Shown piece by piece: positions 1-5,724 of a DNA stretch of 11,353 nucleotides. Origin of the DNA: Pseudomonadota bacterium. Lineage in GTDB: Bacteria; Pseudomonadota; Gammaproteobacteria; Steroidobacterales; Woeseiaceae. The notes beneath the pieces were generated by a model. That model searched no databases and was not told where the DNA came from. It saw only the letters and a program-made list of their open reading frames with translations. A program made the translations under genes and the position numbers. The stretch covers positions 1 through 11,353 of the forward strand of contig JAKSCZ010000136.1 in the NCBI GenBank assembly GCA_022360335.1. Direction: 5' to 3'. Numbering within the stretch: position 1 is the stretch's first letter; every line of letters starts with the position of its first letter.

Positions 1-158
1 CCTTCATGCTCCCTGTCGCGACGCCGCCGAATGCGATCGTCTTCGGATCGGGCATGCTGACCATCCCGAAGATGGTCCGCGCCGGCATGATGCTCAATCT
101 CGTCGGTATATTCGTCGTCTCTCTGGTTGCCCTGTATCTCGGGCCCAGATTCCTCTAG
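1..158 (+). CDS. SLC13/DASS-family sodium:anion symporter, C-terminal end (partial)
   Basis: Only the last 51 codons and the TAG stop are inside the window; the reading frame begins at base 3. The visible peptide opens with FMLPVATPPNAIVFGSG, which fits the conserved C-terminal signature of the divalent anion:Na+ symporter family (a P-x-x-T/A-x-P-N-A-I-V-F-G-S-G type loop that helps form the anion and sodium site). It ends in one hydrophobic segment (MMLNLVGIFVVSLVALYLG), as expected for the last membrane helix of an inner-membrane transporter. Members carry sulfate, dicarboxylates, citrate or similar anions with sodium; the substrate cannot be told from this piece. The stop codon overlaps the ribosome binding site of the next gene, so the two are probably co-transcribed. 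The family call is firm; the substrate is unknown. Confidence 0.88.
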   Translation, partial: FMLPVATPPNAIVFGSGMLTIPKMVRAGMMLNLVGIFVVSLVALYLGPRFL

Positions 159-167
159 GACACCGTC

Positions 168-830
168 GTGACCGGCGATTTCGACGTGGGCAAGAAGAAC
201 GAGGTCCGGCAGCTGCGCGAGAAAGCGGCATACGACCGCGAGACCGTCGCCCGGATCCTCGACGCCGGGCTGGTCGCGCACGTATCGGTCGTGCAGGACG
301 GCGAACCCGTCGTCGTGCCGATGCTGTACGGCCGCGACGGCGATACCCTTTACCTGCACGGCGCACGCAAGGCGCGAATCGTGCGCATGCTCGAGGGATC
401 CGGCAAGGCCTGCATCAACGTCACGCTGCTCGACGGGCTCGTGTTTGCGCGTTCCGCGTTTGCATCTTCCATGAATTACCGTTCGGTCACCGTCTTTGGG
501 CAGGCTCGACTCGTCGACGCACTCGACGACAAAGAGCGTGCGCTGCACGTCATCAGCGAACACGCGATGCCCGGTCGCCGCGCCGAACTGCGCCCCTCGC
601 ACGAAAACGAACTCAAGATGACAGGCGTCATCGCTGTCGACATCGCGTCGGCCTCGGCGAAGATCTCGACCGGGATGCCCGAAGACGAGGAATGCGATCT
701 CGACACACCGGTCTGGGGCGGCGTCCTGCCGCTGGAGTTGCGCTTCACTGCCCTGCAGCCCGACGACCTCGTCGGGGACGGCGTCGAGCCGTCGGAGGCG
801 CTGAAGGCGATGGAAGGCAAGAAACTGTAG
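168..830 (+). CDS. Pyridoxamine 5'-phosphate oxidase-like flavin-binding protein (NimA-like, COG3467)
   Basis: A 220-residue soluble protein of the PPOX split-barrel fold. Features typical of the NimA-like branch are YDRETVARILDAGLVAHVSV (about residues 22-41), VPMLYGRDGDTLYLHG (50-65), the central ARSAFASSMNYRSVTVFGQA stretch (94-113), EHAMPGR (131-137) and a C-terminal PVWGGVLPL (181-189). Relatives bind FMN or similar flavins and some act as nitroimidazole reductases, but most are uncharacterised, so no substrate is assigned. The GTG start at 168 is chosen because AGGA at 157-160, overlapping the symporter stop, sits 7 bases upstream. A later in-frame GTG at codon 7 is possible but worse placed. 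Only 9 bases separate it from the symporter, which suggests one transcript. Its TAG stop (828-830) lies inside the REP element that follows. Confidence 0.85.
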   Translation: MTGDFDVGKKNEVRQLREKAAYDRETVARILDAGLVAHVSVVQDGEPVVVPMLYGRDGDTLYLHGARKARIVRMLEGSGKACINVTLLDGLVFARSAFASSMNYRSVTVFGQARLVDALDDKERALHVISEHAMPGRRAELRPSHENELKMTGVIAVDIASASAKISTGMPEDEECDLDTPVWGGVLPLELRFTALQPDDLVGDGVEPSEALKAMEGKKL

Positions 831-901
831 GAGCGGCTTCAGCCGCGAACTGTCCATTATCTTCAGCCGCGAACGAATTCGGGCCTGAAGGCCCTCCTAC
901 A
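826..901. repeat. Compound REP palindrome (two inverted REP units plus a half-unit) between convergent genes
   Basis: The element opens with TGTAGGAG (826-833) and closes with its exact inverse CTCCTACA (894-901). The left unit has a hairpin GCGGC-TTCA-GCCGC (833-846). The right unit has GGGCC-TGAA-GGCCC (881-894), which on the minus strand is GGGCC-TTCA-GGCCC. The two stems differ at two base pairs and both changes are compensated. A 14-base stretch, CTTCAGCCGCGAAC, occurs twice (837-850 and 861-874), so a partial third unit sits between the arms. The sequence resembles the GTAGGAGCGGC...GCCGCGA type of REP elements that I recall from Xanthomonadaceae and Pseudomonas, which are mobilised by RAYT tyrosine transposases encoded elsewhere. 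Its place between convergent stops suggests it also works as a bidirectional terminator or mRNA end stabiliser. Confidence 0.85.
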
Positions 902-1382
902 ACAAATCGCTCGAATGCTCCGCTTCGAGCCGCAGCAGCGCCTCCTTCGTGTCGAGCCCCCCGCCGAAACCGGTCAGGTCGCCCGTGCTGCCGATTACGC
1001 GGTGACACGGCACGACGATCGGAATCGGGTTGCGGCCGTTGGCCGCCCCGACCGCACGCACGGCGCGCGGCCGGCCGATGCGCCGCGCAATCTCGCCATA
1101 GCTCGTCGTTTCACCGTACGGAATGTCCAGCAGGGCCTCGAGCACACTGACCTGGAACTCGGTTCCGCTCAGTTGCAGCGGCAGGTCGAATACCCGGCGT
1201 TCGCCGGCGAAATACTCGACGAGCTGCCGGCGAGCCTCGGCCAGCGGTTTCTCGTTGAAGATCCAGTCGGGCTCGGGCGCCCGGCGCATCGGGCCCCTGG
1301 GGAACCCGATCGTCGCGAGGCCGTCGCCGTCGCCGGCCAGCAGCAATTCGCCGATGGGTGTATCGAGATAGCAGTAGTGCAT
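897..1382 (-). CDS. ogt: Methylated-DNA--[protein]-cysteine S-methyltransferase (Ogt/AGT type)
   Basis: A 161-residue suicide repair protein that transfers alkyl groups from O6-alkylguanine (and O4-alkylthymine) to its own cysteine. The catalytic motif is IPIVVPCHRVIGSTG, with acceptor C126. The upstream winged-helix part has GTEFQVSVLEALLDIPYGET (73-92) and SYGEIARRIGRPRAVRAVG (94-112), including the RAVRAVG arginine-finger region, and GFGGGLDTKEALL (138-150) closes the active site. The start at 1382 is set by GGAGG (1393-1389) 6 bases upstream and by the match to family N-termini. The same frame stays open much further upstream, but that part has no family similarity and is antisense-like GC frame. 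The start lies 2 bases after the TGA of ada-alkA, which suggests translational coupling. The TAG stop lies in the REP element. It supplies the C-terminal half that a full-length E. coli Ada would carry. Confidence 0.95.
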   Translation of the reverse strand: MHYCYLDTPIGELLLAGDGDGLATIGFPRGPMRRAPEPDWIFNEKPLAEARRQLVEYFAGERRVFDLPLQLSGTEFQVSVLEALLDIPYGETTSYGEIARRIGRPRAVRAVGAANGRNPIPIVVPCHRVIGSTGDLTGFGGGLDTKEALLRLEAEHSSDLL

Positions 1383-1384
1383 GT

Positions 1385-2854
1385 TCAGCCTCCGGCCCCG
1401 ACGTCGGAGCCCCAGATCAGCAGAGCGGCATAGGCCCGCCACGGCCGCCAGCTTTCGGCGCGGGCGAGCAGTTCGGCGGGACGAAGGCGGCGGCCTTTTA
1501 CTTCGTCGAAAGCGCGTAACAGGCCAAGGTCCGAGGCGGGAAAAGCGTCGGGGTCCTTGAGGGCGCGCATCGCCACGTATTCCGCGGTCCAGGCGCCGAT
1601 TCCCCGGATCGAGGTCAGCGCGTCGCGGAAATCGGCGGCCGCTTGCGCGATATCGAAAACCAGCTCGCCCTTGTCGACCGCCCTCGCCAGGTCGCGAATC
1701 GTCTGCGCCCGGGCGCGTGTCAGGCCGGCGCTGTCGAGACGCGCCCGAAGCAGCTGCCGGGGCCTCGGAAACAGCCGCGCAGGCGCGTCGCGAACGCCCT
1801 CGATTTCGACCGGGTCGCCGTACCGCTCGGCGATACGTCCGGCAAACGTCGTTGCGGCCCTGACCGATACCTGCTGCCCCAGCACCGCCCGGACGGTCAG
1901 TTCCCAGGCGTCCCAGGCGCCCGGTACGCGCAATCCGCCGCTCCTTCGCAGCCATTTGCGCAACACCGCATCCTGCCCGAGCGTGTCGCGGATATCGTCA
2001 ATCGGCGCGTCCAGGTCGAACAGGCCGCGAACGCGTTGCACGACCGGGAACAGCGATTCGGTTCCGAGCCCGTGGACGCTCAGCGCGAGCGAACCGTCCT
2101 CGTCCCCGATCTCGACGACGCCGTGCTCACCCCCGATTTCGACCGTCCTCAGGTAACGGCCGTCGCGGACGCGCTCGACGCCCGGCGTGGCGCGCACGGC
2201 GAGAAACTCGAGCAGCCTCGTCCAGCCATAGGGTTTGCGGTATGGAAGCAGCACGCGCAGCGACGACGACGTGTCGCGCGTGTCGCTGCCGCGCCGCAGC
2301 TCGCGCGGCGGCCTGCCGTAGGTCTTGCGAAACGTGTCGTTGAATCGCCGGACACTGCCGAATCCCGCGGCGACCGAGATGTCCCGCATCGACAGGTTCG
2401 TCTGGTCGATCAGCCGTTTGGCGAAGTGCAGCCGTTGCGTATGCGCGACGGCGAGCGGGCTGGCGCCGACGTGTTGCGCGAACAGTCGCCGCAGATGCCG
2501 GCCGGTCACGCCGAGGCGGCCGGCCAGGCATTCGACGTCGCTGCCGTCCAGCGCGCCCTCGGCGATCAGCCGCAGGCCGCGCCGTACGGTCGTCGACGTC
2601 CCGGTCCAGGCGGGCGATCCCGGAGCACACTCGGGCCGGCATCGAAGGCACGGCCTGAACCCGGCCTCGCCGGCCGCCGCCGCCGTCGGGAAGAACGTCA
2701 CGTTGCGGCGCCTCGGCGGATTGGCCGGACAAACGGGCCGGCAATAGATCCCGGTCGTTTTGACGCCGACGAAAAAGCGACCGTCGAAACGGGCGTCGCG
2801 CGACAGCCTGGCGCGTTCGAATACATCGATGTCGGTTGTGGCCGTGTCGTTCAT
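1385..2854 (-). CDS. alkA: Ada N-domain/AraC regulator fused to AlkA 3-methyladenine DNA glycosylase
   Basis: A 489-residue fusion. Residues 1-80 form the Ada zinc/methyl-acceptor domain: with the start at 2854 the four cysteines fall at C38, C42, C69 and C72, the same numbers as in E. coli Ada, where C38 takes methyl groups from DNA phosphotriesters. Residues about 85-188 form an AraC-type double helix-turn-helix (LAGRLGVTGRHLRRLF and MRDISVAAGFGSVRRFNDTF). From about 195 an AlkA N-terminal domain follows, then the HhH-GPD glycosylase core: LTVRAVLGQQVSVRAA, the hairpin SIRGIGAWTAEYVAMRAL (415-432) and the probable catalytic aspartate D442 in FPASDLGLL. It should therefore sense methylation, regulate transcription and excise alkylated bases. 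An in-frame ATG at 2932 would add 26 residues but is unlikely. No Shine-Dalgarno sequence precedes the chosen ATG. It is the first gene of an operon with ogt. Confidence 0.95.
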   Translation of the reverse strand: MNDTATTDIDVFERARLSRDARFDGRFFVGVKTTGIYCRPVCPANPPRRRNVTFFPTAAAAGEAGFRPCLRCRPECAPGSPAWTGTSTTVRRGLRLIAEGALDGSDVECLAGRLGVTGRHLRRLFAQHVGASPLAVAHTQRLHFAKRLIDQTNLSMRDISVAAGFGSVRRFNDTFRKTYGRPPRELRRGSDTRDTSSSLRVLLPYRKPYGWTRLLEFLAVRATPGVERVRDGRYLRTVEIGGEHGVVEIGDEDGSLALSVHGLGTESLFPVVQRVRGLFDLDAPIDDIRDTLGQDAVLRKWLRRSGGLRVPGAWDAWELTVRAVLGQQVSVRAATTFAGRIAERYGDPVEIEGVRDAPARLFPRPRQLLRARLDSAGLTRARAQTIRDLARAVDKGELVFDIAQAAADFRDALTSIRGIGAWTAEYVAMRALKDPDAFPASDLGLLRAFDEVKGRRLRPAELLARAESWRPWRAYAALLIWGSDVGAGG

Positions 2855-2861
2855 CGCACAC

Positions 2862-2890
2862 AGTATACGCCGGCAACCGGGCCCGACTGG
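2862..2890 (-). promoter_or_regulatory. Candidate sigma-70 promoter of ada-alkA/ogt
   Basis: On the minus strand TATACT (2867-2862) is a good -10 hexamer. With a 17-base spacer the -35 position reads CCAGTC (2890-2885), a poor match, as expected if an activator such as methylated Ada helps RNA polymerase. The ATG at 2854 begins 7 bases after the -10 hexamer, about where transcription would start, so the mRNA may be leaderless. This is inferred from spacing only. Confidence 0.4.
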
Positions 2891-2962
2891 CCATTTTCGG
2901 ACCTGTAAGAAACGCCGCTCCCGCGCGTCCATGCGCTCAGCGGCATAAATACATCCCTGTAC

Positions 2963-2993
2963 AAAAAGGCCGGGCGAACGATCTCGCCCGGCC
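2963..2993 (-). terminator. Rho-independent terminator of the dps/peroxiredoxin operon
   Basis: A perfect 10-base-pair stem, GGCCGGGCGA (2968-2977) with TCGCCCGGCC (2984-2993), closes a 6-base loop. Five A residues at 2963-2967 become a T run right after the stem on the minus strand. It lies 26 bases past the stop of the peroxiredoxin-glutaredoxin gene. The T run is on one side only, so termination is directional for the minus-strand operon and protects ada-alkA from read-through. Confidence 0.9.
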
Positions 2994-3019
2994 AGGGCGC
3001 ATAATCGCGGGGGAATCGA

Positions 3020-3772
3020 TTATGCAGCGCGCACCGATCCGCGATCGGCGAGCCATCTCTCGAGGTCGTCCGAACCGCCGATCAGCTTGCCGTTGATGAA
3101 CACCTGGGGGAAGGTCGTGTTCGTCGTAACGGCGCGCAACGTACGGTCCGTGTAGTCGCGGTTGAGGACGAGTTCCTCGAATTCGATACCGGCGTCGGCC
3201 AGCATGCCCTTCGCGCGCGCGCAGAACGAGCATCCGTCGCGCGAGAATACCGTCGCGTCGTAGGGCAGCGTGCCGTTCGGATCCAGATACTTGAGCATCG
3301 TGTCGGCGTCCGAAACGTGGAACGGATCGCCCGGCTCTTCCGGCTCGATGAACATCTTCTCGATGACGCCGTCGCGAACGAGCATCGAGTAACGCCACGA
3401 ACGTCGCCCGAAACCTAAGTCTTCCTTGCCGACGAGCAAACCCATGCCATCGGTGAATTCACCGTTGCCGTCCGGCAGGAACGTCACCCGGTCCGCCTTC
3501 TGCGCCCGCTGCCACTCACTCATGACGAACGCGTCGTTGACCGAGACGCAGATGACGTCGTCGATACCGTGCTCCCGGAACTGCGGGACGAGCTGGTTGT
3601 AGCGCGGCACGTGCGACGACGAGCAGGTCGGCGTGAACGCGCCGGGCAGGGAGAATACGATGACGTCCTTACCGCCAAAGACCTCCCGGCTCGTTACGTC
3701 CACCCACTCGTGGCCCTCACGCGTGCGAAACGTCACATCGGGAATTCGCTTGCCTTCGAGATTGTCTGACAT
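3020..3772 (-). CDS. Peroxiredoxin-glutaredoxin hybrid peroxidase (Prx5-Grx fusion)
   Basis: A 250-residue two-domain cytosolic peroxidase. Residues 1-165 are a Prx5/AhpE-like peroxiredoxin with the peroxidatic site PGAFTPTCSSSHVP, so the peroxidatic cysteine is C50; C75 in VICVSVND is a further cysteine. WRYSMLVRDG (126-135) is typical of the subfamily. Residues about 170-245 are a glutaredoxin with the redox pair C181-C184 (CSFC; many homologues have a CPxC motif) and the cis-proline TFPQVFINGKLIGGSDDL that binds glutathione. Known hybrids, in Haemophilus and purple sulfur bacteria, reduce peroxides with glutathione or glutathione amide, the fused glutaredoxin recycling the peroxiredoxin. 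The start has AGAGGA 7 bases upstream. It lies 27 bases after dps on the same strand and opposite oxyR, so induction by peroxide is likely. Confidence 0.95.
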   Translation of the reverse strand: MSDNLEGKRIPDVTFRTREGHEWVDVTSREVFGGKDVIVFSLPGAFTPTCSSSHVPRYNQLVPQFREHGIDDVICVSVNDAFVMSEWQRAQKADRVTFLPDGNGEFTDGMGLLVGKEDLGFGRRSWRYSMLVRDGVIEKMFIEPEEPGDPFHVSDADTMLKYLDPNGTLPYDATVFSRDGCSFCARAKGMLADAGIEFEELVLNRDYTDRTLRAVTTNTTFPQVFINGKLIGGSDDLERWLADRGSVRAA

Positions 3773-3799
3773 GATGTATTCCTCTGTTTTGGTTTTCGT

Positions 3800-4267
3800 T
3801 CAGGCCAGCATGCTGCGCAGCATCCAGGCGTTCTTCTCGTGAATCTGCATCCGCTGCGTCAGCAGGTCCGCCGTCGGTTCGTCGTGCGCGTCGTCCGCCG
3901 CCGGAAAGGCCTCGCGCGCGGTTCGCACGACCGTCTCCTGTCCGATCGCCAGCTGGCGGATCATTTCTTCCGCGGACTCCTCGCCCGAGCCCTCGGCGAT
4001 CGCCGTCAGCCCCGTAAACGCGGAGTAGGAACCCGGTGCCTTGACACCGAGCGCCCGGATGCGCTCCGCGATCTCGTCGACCGCGGTCGCGAGTTCGGTG
4101 TACTGGTCCTCGAACATCCGGTGCAGGGTATTGAATTGCGGACCTTCGACGTTCCAGTGATAGTTGTGCGTCTTCAGGTACAGCGAGTAGCTGTCCGCCA
4201 GAAGCCGGGCCAGACCCGCCGCAATCGTTTCGCGGTCGGCCCGGGCGATGCCTGTATCGATTTCCAT
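3800..4267 (-). CDS. dps: Dps-family ferroxidase (DNA starvation/stationary phase protection protein)
   Basis: A 155-residue ferritin-like four-helix protein expected to form a dodecameric cage that oxidises Fe2+ with H2O2, stores the iron and so limits Fenton damage to DNA. The inter-subunit ferroxidase ligands can be read from spacing against E. coli Dps: H37 (in NYHWNVEG), H49, E53 (aspartate in E. coli), D64 and E68 (in AVDEIAERIRALG). The N-terminus is short and lacks the lysine-rich tail that E. coli Dps uses to bind DNA, so protection by iron removal rather than DNA coating is more likely. GGGAGG (4278-4273) precedes the ATG by 5 bases, a strong ribosome site. It is the first gene of an operon with the Prx-Grx hybrid and is divergent from oxyR, 96 bases away. 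Confidence 0.95.
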   Translation of the reverse strand: MEIDTGIARADRETIAAGLARLLADSYSLYLKTHNYHWNVEGPQFNTLHRMFEDQYTELATAVDEIAERIRALGVKAPGSYSAFTGLTAIAEGSGEESAEEMIRQLAIGQETVVRTAREAFPAADDAHDEPTADLLTQRMQIHEKNAWMLRSMLA

Positions 4268-4363
4268 GACGTCCTCCCTCGATTCGTGATGGGCCCATGA
4301 TGCGGCTGGACAGACGATAAATAAAACGGTTTAATTAGATTATTACATTCTATTTTTTCGAAT
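4268..4363. promoter_or_regulatory. Divergent dps/oxyR control region with possible OxyR site
   Basis: These 96 bases separate the two start codons. The half next to oxyR (about 4317-4363) is strongly AT-rich compared with the rest of the window. Four quartets at the 11-base period of an OxyR tetramer site can be placed at ATAA (4317), GGTT (4328), ATTA (4339) and CTAT (4350), against the consensus ATAG-N7-CTAT-N7-ATAG-N7-CTAT. The outer two match well (3/4 and 4/4) and the inner two poorly (1/4 and 2/4), 10 of 16 overall. A small inverted repeat TAAT-TAG-ATTA (4332-4342) lies in the middle. The role as a shared OxyR-controlled region is likely from the layout; the exact operator is tentative. 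Confidence 0.5.
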
Positions 4364-5308
4364 ATGAAGGCGCCGACCCTCAAACAACTGCGTTATTTCC
4401 TTGCGCTGACCGAGACGCAGCACTTCGGTCAGGCGGCCGCCCGTTGTTTCGTGTCCCAGTCCGCGTTCAGCAACGCAATTCGCGAGCTCGAGAACACGCT
4501 CGAGGCACAGCTCGTCGACCGCAACAATCGCAACGTGACGATTACGGCGACAGGGCGGGAGATTGCCGTCCAGGCGCGACTCGTCGCGCGCGACGTGGAC
4601 AGCCTCGTCGAGCTTGCGCGCGGCCGCGGGGAGCCGCTCACGGGCGAGCTGCGCCTGGGCGTGATCCCGACGATCGCGCCGTTCGTGTTGCCGCCGCTGC
4701 TGCCGAAACTCCGCAAGCGGTATCCGCAACTCGAGCTGCTGCTCGCCGAAGATCAGACCGAGAGGGTCTACCGGCGCCTCATGGACGGCGAGCTCGACGT
4801 GCTGTTGCTGGCCCTTCCCTGGCCCATGCGGGGCGTCGACGAGATGCCGCTCTTCGACGACGAATTCCGTCTCGCATGCCGTACGGGCACGACGCGCGTC
4901 GATCCGGAGAATTATCGCTTCAGCCGCCTGGACAGCGACAGCATCCTGCTGCTCGAAGACGGGCACTGCCTGCGCGATCACGCACTCGCCGCGTGCAGGA
5001 TTCGCAACACGGAGAAGATTCGTCGTTTCGGTGCAAGCAGTCTCCTGACGTTGATCGAGATGGTCGATGCCGACCTCGGCGTCACGTTCCTTCCGGAAAT
5101 GGCCCGGGACTCTGCGCTTTTGCGCAATACGCGCGTCAGGCTCTGGCCGCTCGGCGAGCGCAGCTTCCGGACCATCGGCCTCGCGTGGCGCAAAGGCAGT
5201 CGACGCACGGCGGAGTTCCGGCTGCTCGGCGAGTTCGTTCGCGACGAGAGCCCTCGGTTGAGCGCCGCGGCAGACTCCAACATAATGCGGACCAGGGTAG
5301 GATCATGA
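4364..5308 (+). CDS. oxyR: Peroxide-sensing LysR-type regulator OxyR
   Basis: A 314-residue LysR-family regulator. The N-terminal winged helix-turn-helix spans residues 1-65 (LKQLRYFLALTETQHFGQAA, then SQSAFSNAIRELENTL). The domain boundary GELRLGVIPTIAPFVLPPLL (94-113) matches OxyR closely. The redox site is LLEDGHCLRDHALAAC: C202 and C211 keep the nine-residue spacing of C199 and C208 in E. coli OxyR, so H2O2 should form the same disulfide switch. GASSLLTLIEMVDADLGVTF (223-242) and RTIGLAWRKGS also match. Divergence from dps and prx-grx makes those its obvious targets. No Shine-Dalgarno sequence is seen before the ATG (the upstream bases are T-rich), yet the start fits family N-termini within a few residues. 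Its TGA overlaps the ATG of the following cytochrome gene. Confidence 0.95.
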   Translation: MKAPTLKQLRYFLALTETQHFGQAAARCFVSQSAFSNAIRELENTLEAQLVDRNNRNVTITATGREIAVQARLVARDVDSLVELARGRGEPLTGELRLGVIPTIAPFVLPPLLPKLRKRYPQLELLLAEDQTERVYRRLMDGELDVLLLALPWPMRGVDEMPLFDDEFRLACRTGTTRVDPENYRFSRLDSDSILLLEDGHCLRDHALAACRIRNTEKIRRFGASSLLTLIEMVDADLGVTFLPEMARDSALLRNTRVRLWPLGERSFRTIGLAWRKGSRRTAEFRLLGEFVRDESPRLSAAADSNIMRTRVGS

Positions 5309-5658
5309 GACGAATCGCAACGCTGATCGCCGCCGGCCTCGCACTGGGCGCCTGCGTGCACCATGCCGACGACGGTGCCGGAGGCGCGACCGACGACTTC
5401 GTCAACGGCGAGACGGCATTCCTCGAGAACTGCGCCGCCTGCCACGGGACCGGCGTCGACGGGGCGCCGAGAATCGGCGAACCCGGCGACTGGAGCGATC
5501 GCTCGAACCTCTGGCAAGCCGTATTGATGGAGCACGCCAAGTCCGGCTACTTCGGCATGCCCGCGCGAGGCGGAAAGTCCGACCTCCCGGACCGCGTCGT
5601 CGAAGCCGCGGCGGAGTACATGCTCGAGCAGACCTTCCCGGACCGGCCGGGAGACTGA
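5305..5658 (+). CDS. Small c-type cytochrome lipoprotein (cytochrome c5 family)
   Basis: A 117-residue exported monohaem cytochrome. A short signal peptide ends in the lipobox LGAC with C17, so the mature protein is probably lipid-anchored in the envelope. The haem-binding motif CAACH (43-47) binds haem c covalently through C43 and C46, with H47 as one axial ligand. M85 in YFGMPARGG is the probable second ligand, the arrangement of the cytochrome c5/c555 group. The family name rests on size and the GMPxRGG loop. Such proteins shuttle electrons in the periplasm; the partner is not known here. The ATG overlaps the oxyR stop as ATGA and the upstream ribosome site is weak, so it is probably translated by coupling to oxyR. 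A cytochrome is not a usual partner of oxyR. Confidence 0.9.
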   Translation: MRRIATLIAAGLALGACVHHADDGAGGATDDFVNGETAFLENCAACHGTGVDGAPRIGEPGDWSDRSNLWQAVLMEHAKSGYFGMPARGGKSDLPDRVVEAAAEYMLEQTFPDRPGD

Positions 5659-5724
5659 CTCCAGGCGGCCCGCCGGGCGCCCGTTTGGTACCATCGGGAA
5701 TGCCGCAAATAACAAGGACCAGGC

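Noticed and set aside
1383..1955. An upstream extension of ogt to 352 residues
   Set aside because: The added part lies inside ada-alkA in another frame, is Arg-rich and domain-free. The ATG at 1382 has a strong ribosome site and fits the family length.
1643..2908. A 421-codon open frame on the plus strand opposite ada-alkA
   Set aside because: It mirrors the ada-alkA gene, is rich in Arg, Ala, Pro and Gly with no recognisable domain, and is explained by high GC at third positions. The same applies to the 543-codon minus frame at 4978-6609 opposite oxyR and the adaptor gene, and the long frames opposite the exporter genes.
2930..2940. Possible Ada box upstream of ada-alkA
   Set aside because: The minus strand gives only AGCGCA out of the E. 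coli box AAAGCGCA, and it lies over 40 bases upstream of the presumed -35 element. Such a short match is expected by chance in this GC content.
4444..5304. A long extension of the cytochrome frame back into oxyR
   Set aside because: The upstream part is an Arg/Ala-rich shadow of oxyR. The signal peptide and lipobox begin exactly at the ATG at 5305.
5663..5684. GC-rich inverted repeat before the exporter operon, considered as a terminator
   Set aside because: The best fold has 4 base pairs, a mismatch and 2 more pairs, with only three T residues after it. It is too weak to call.
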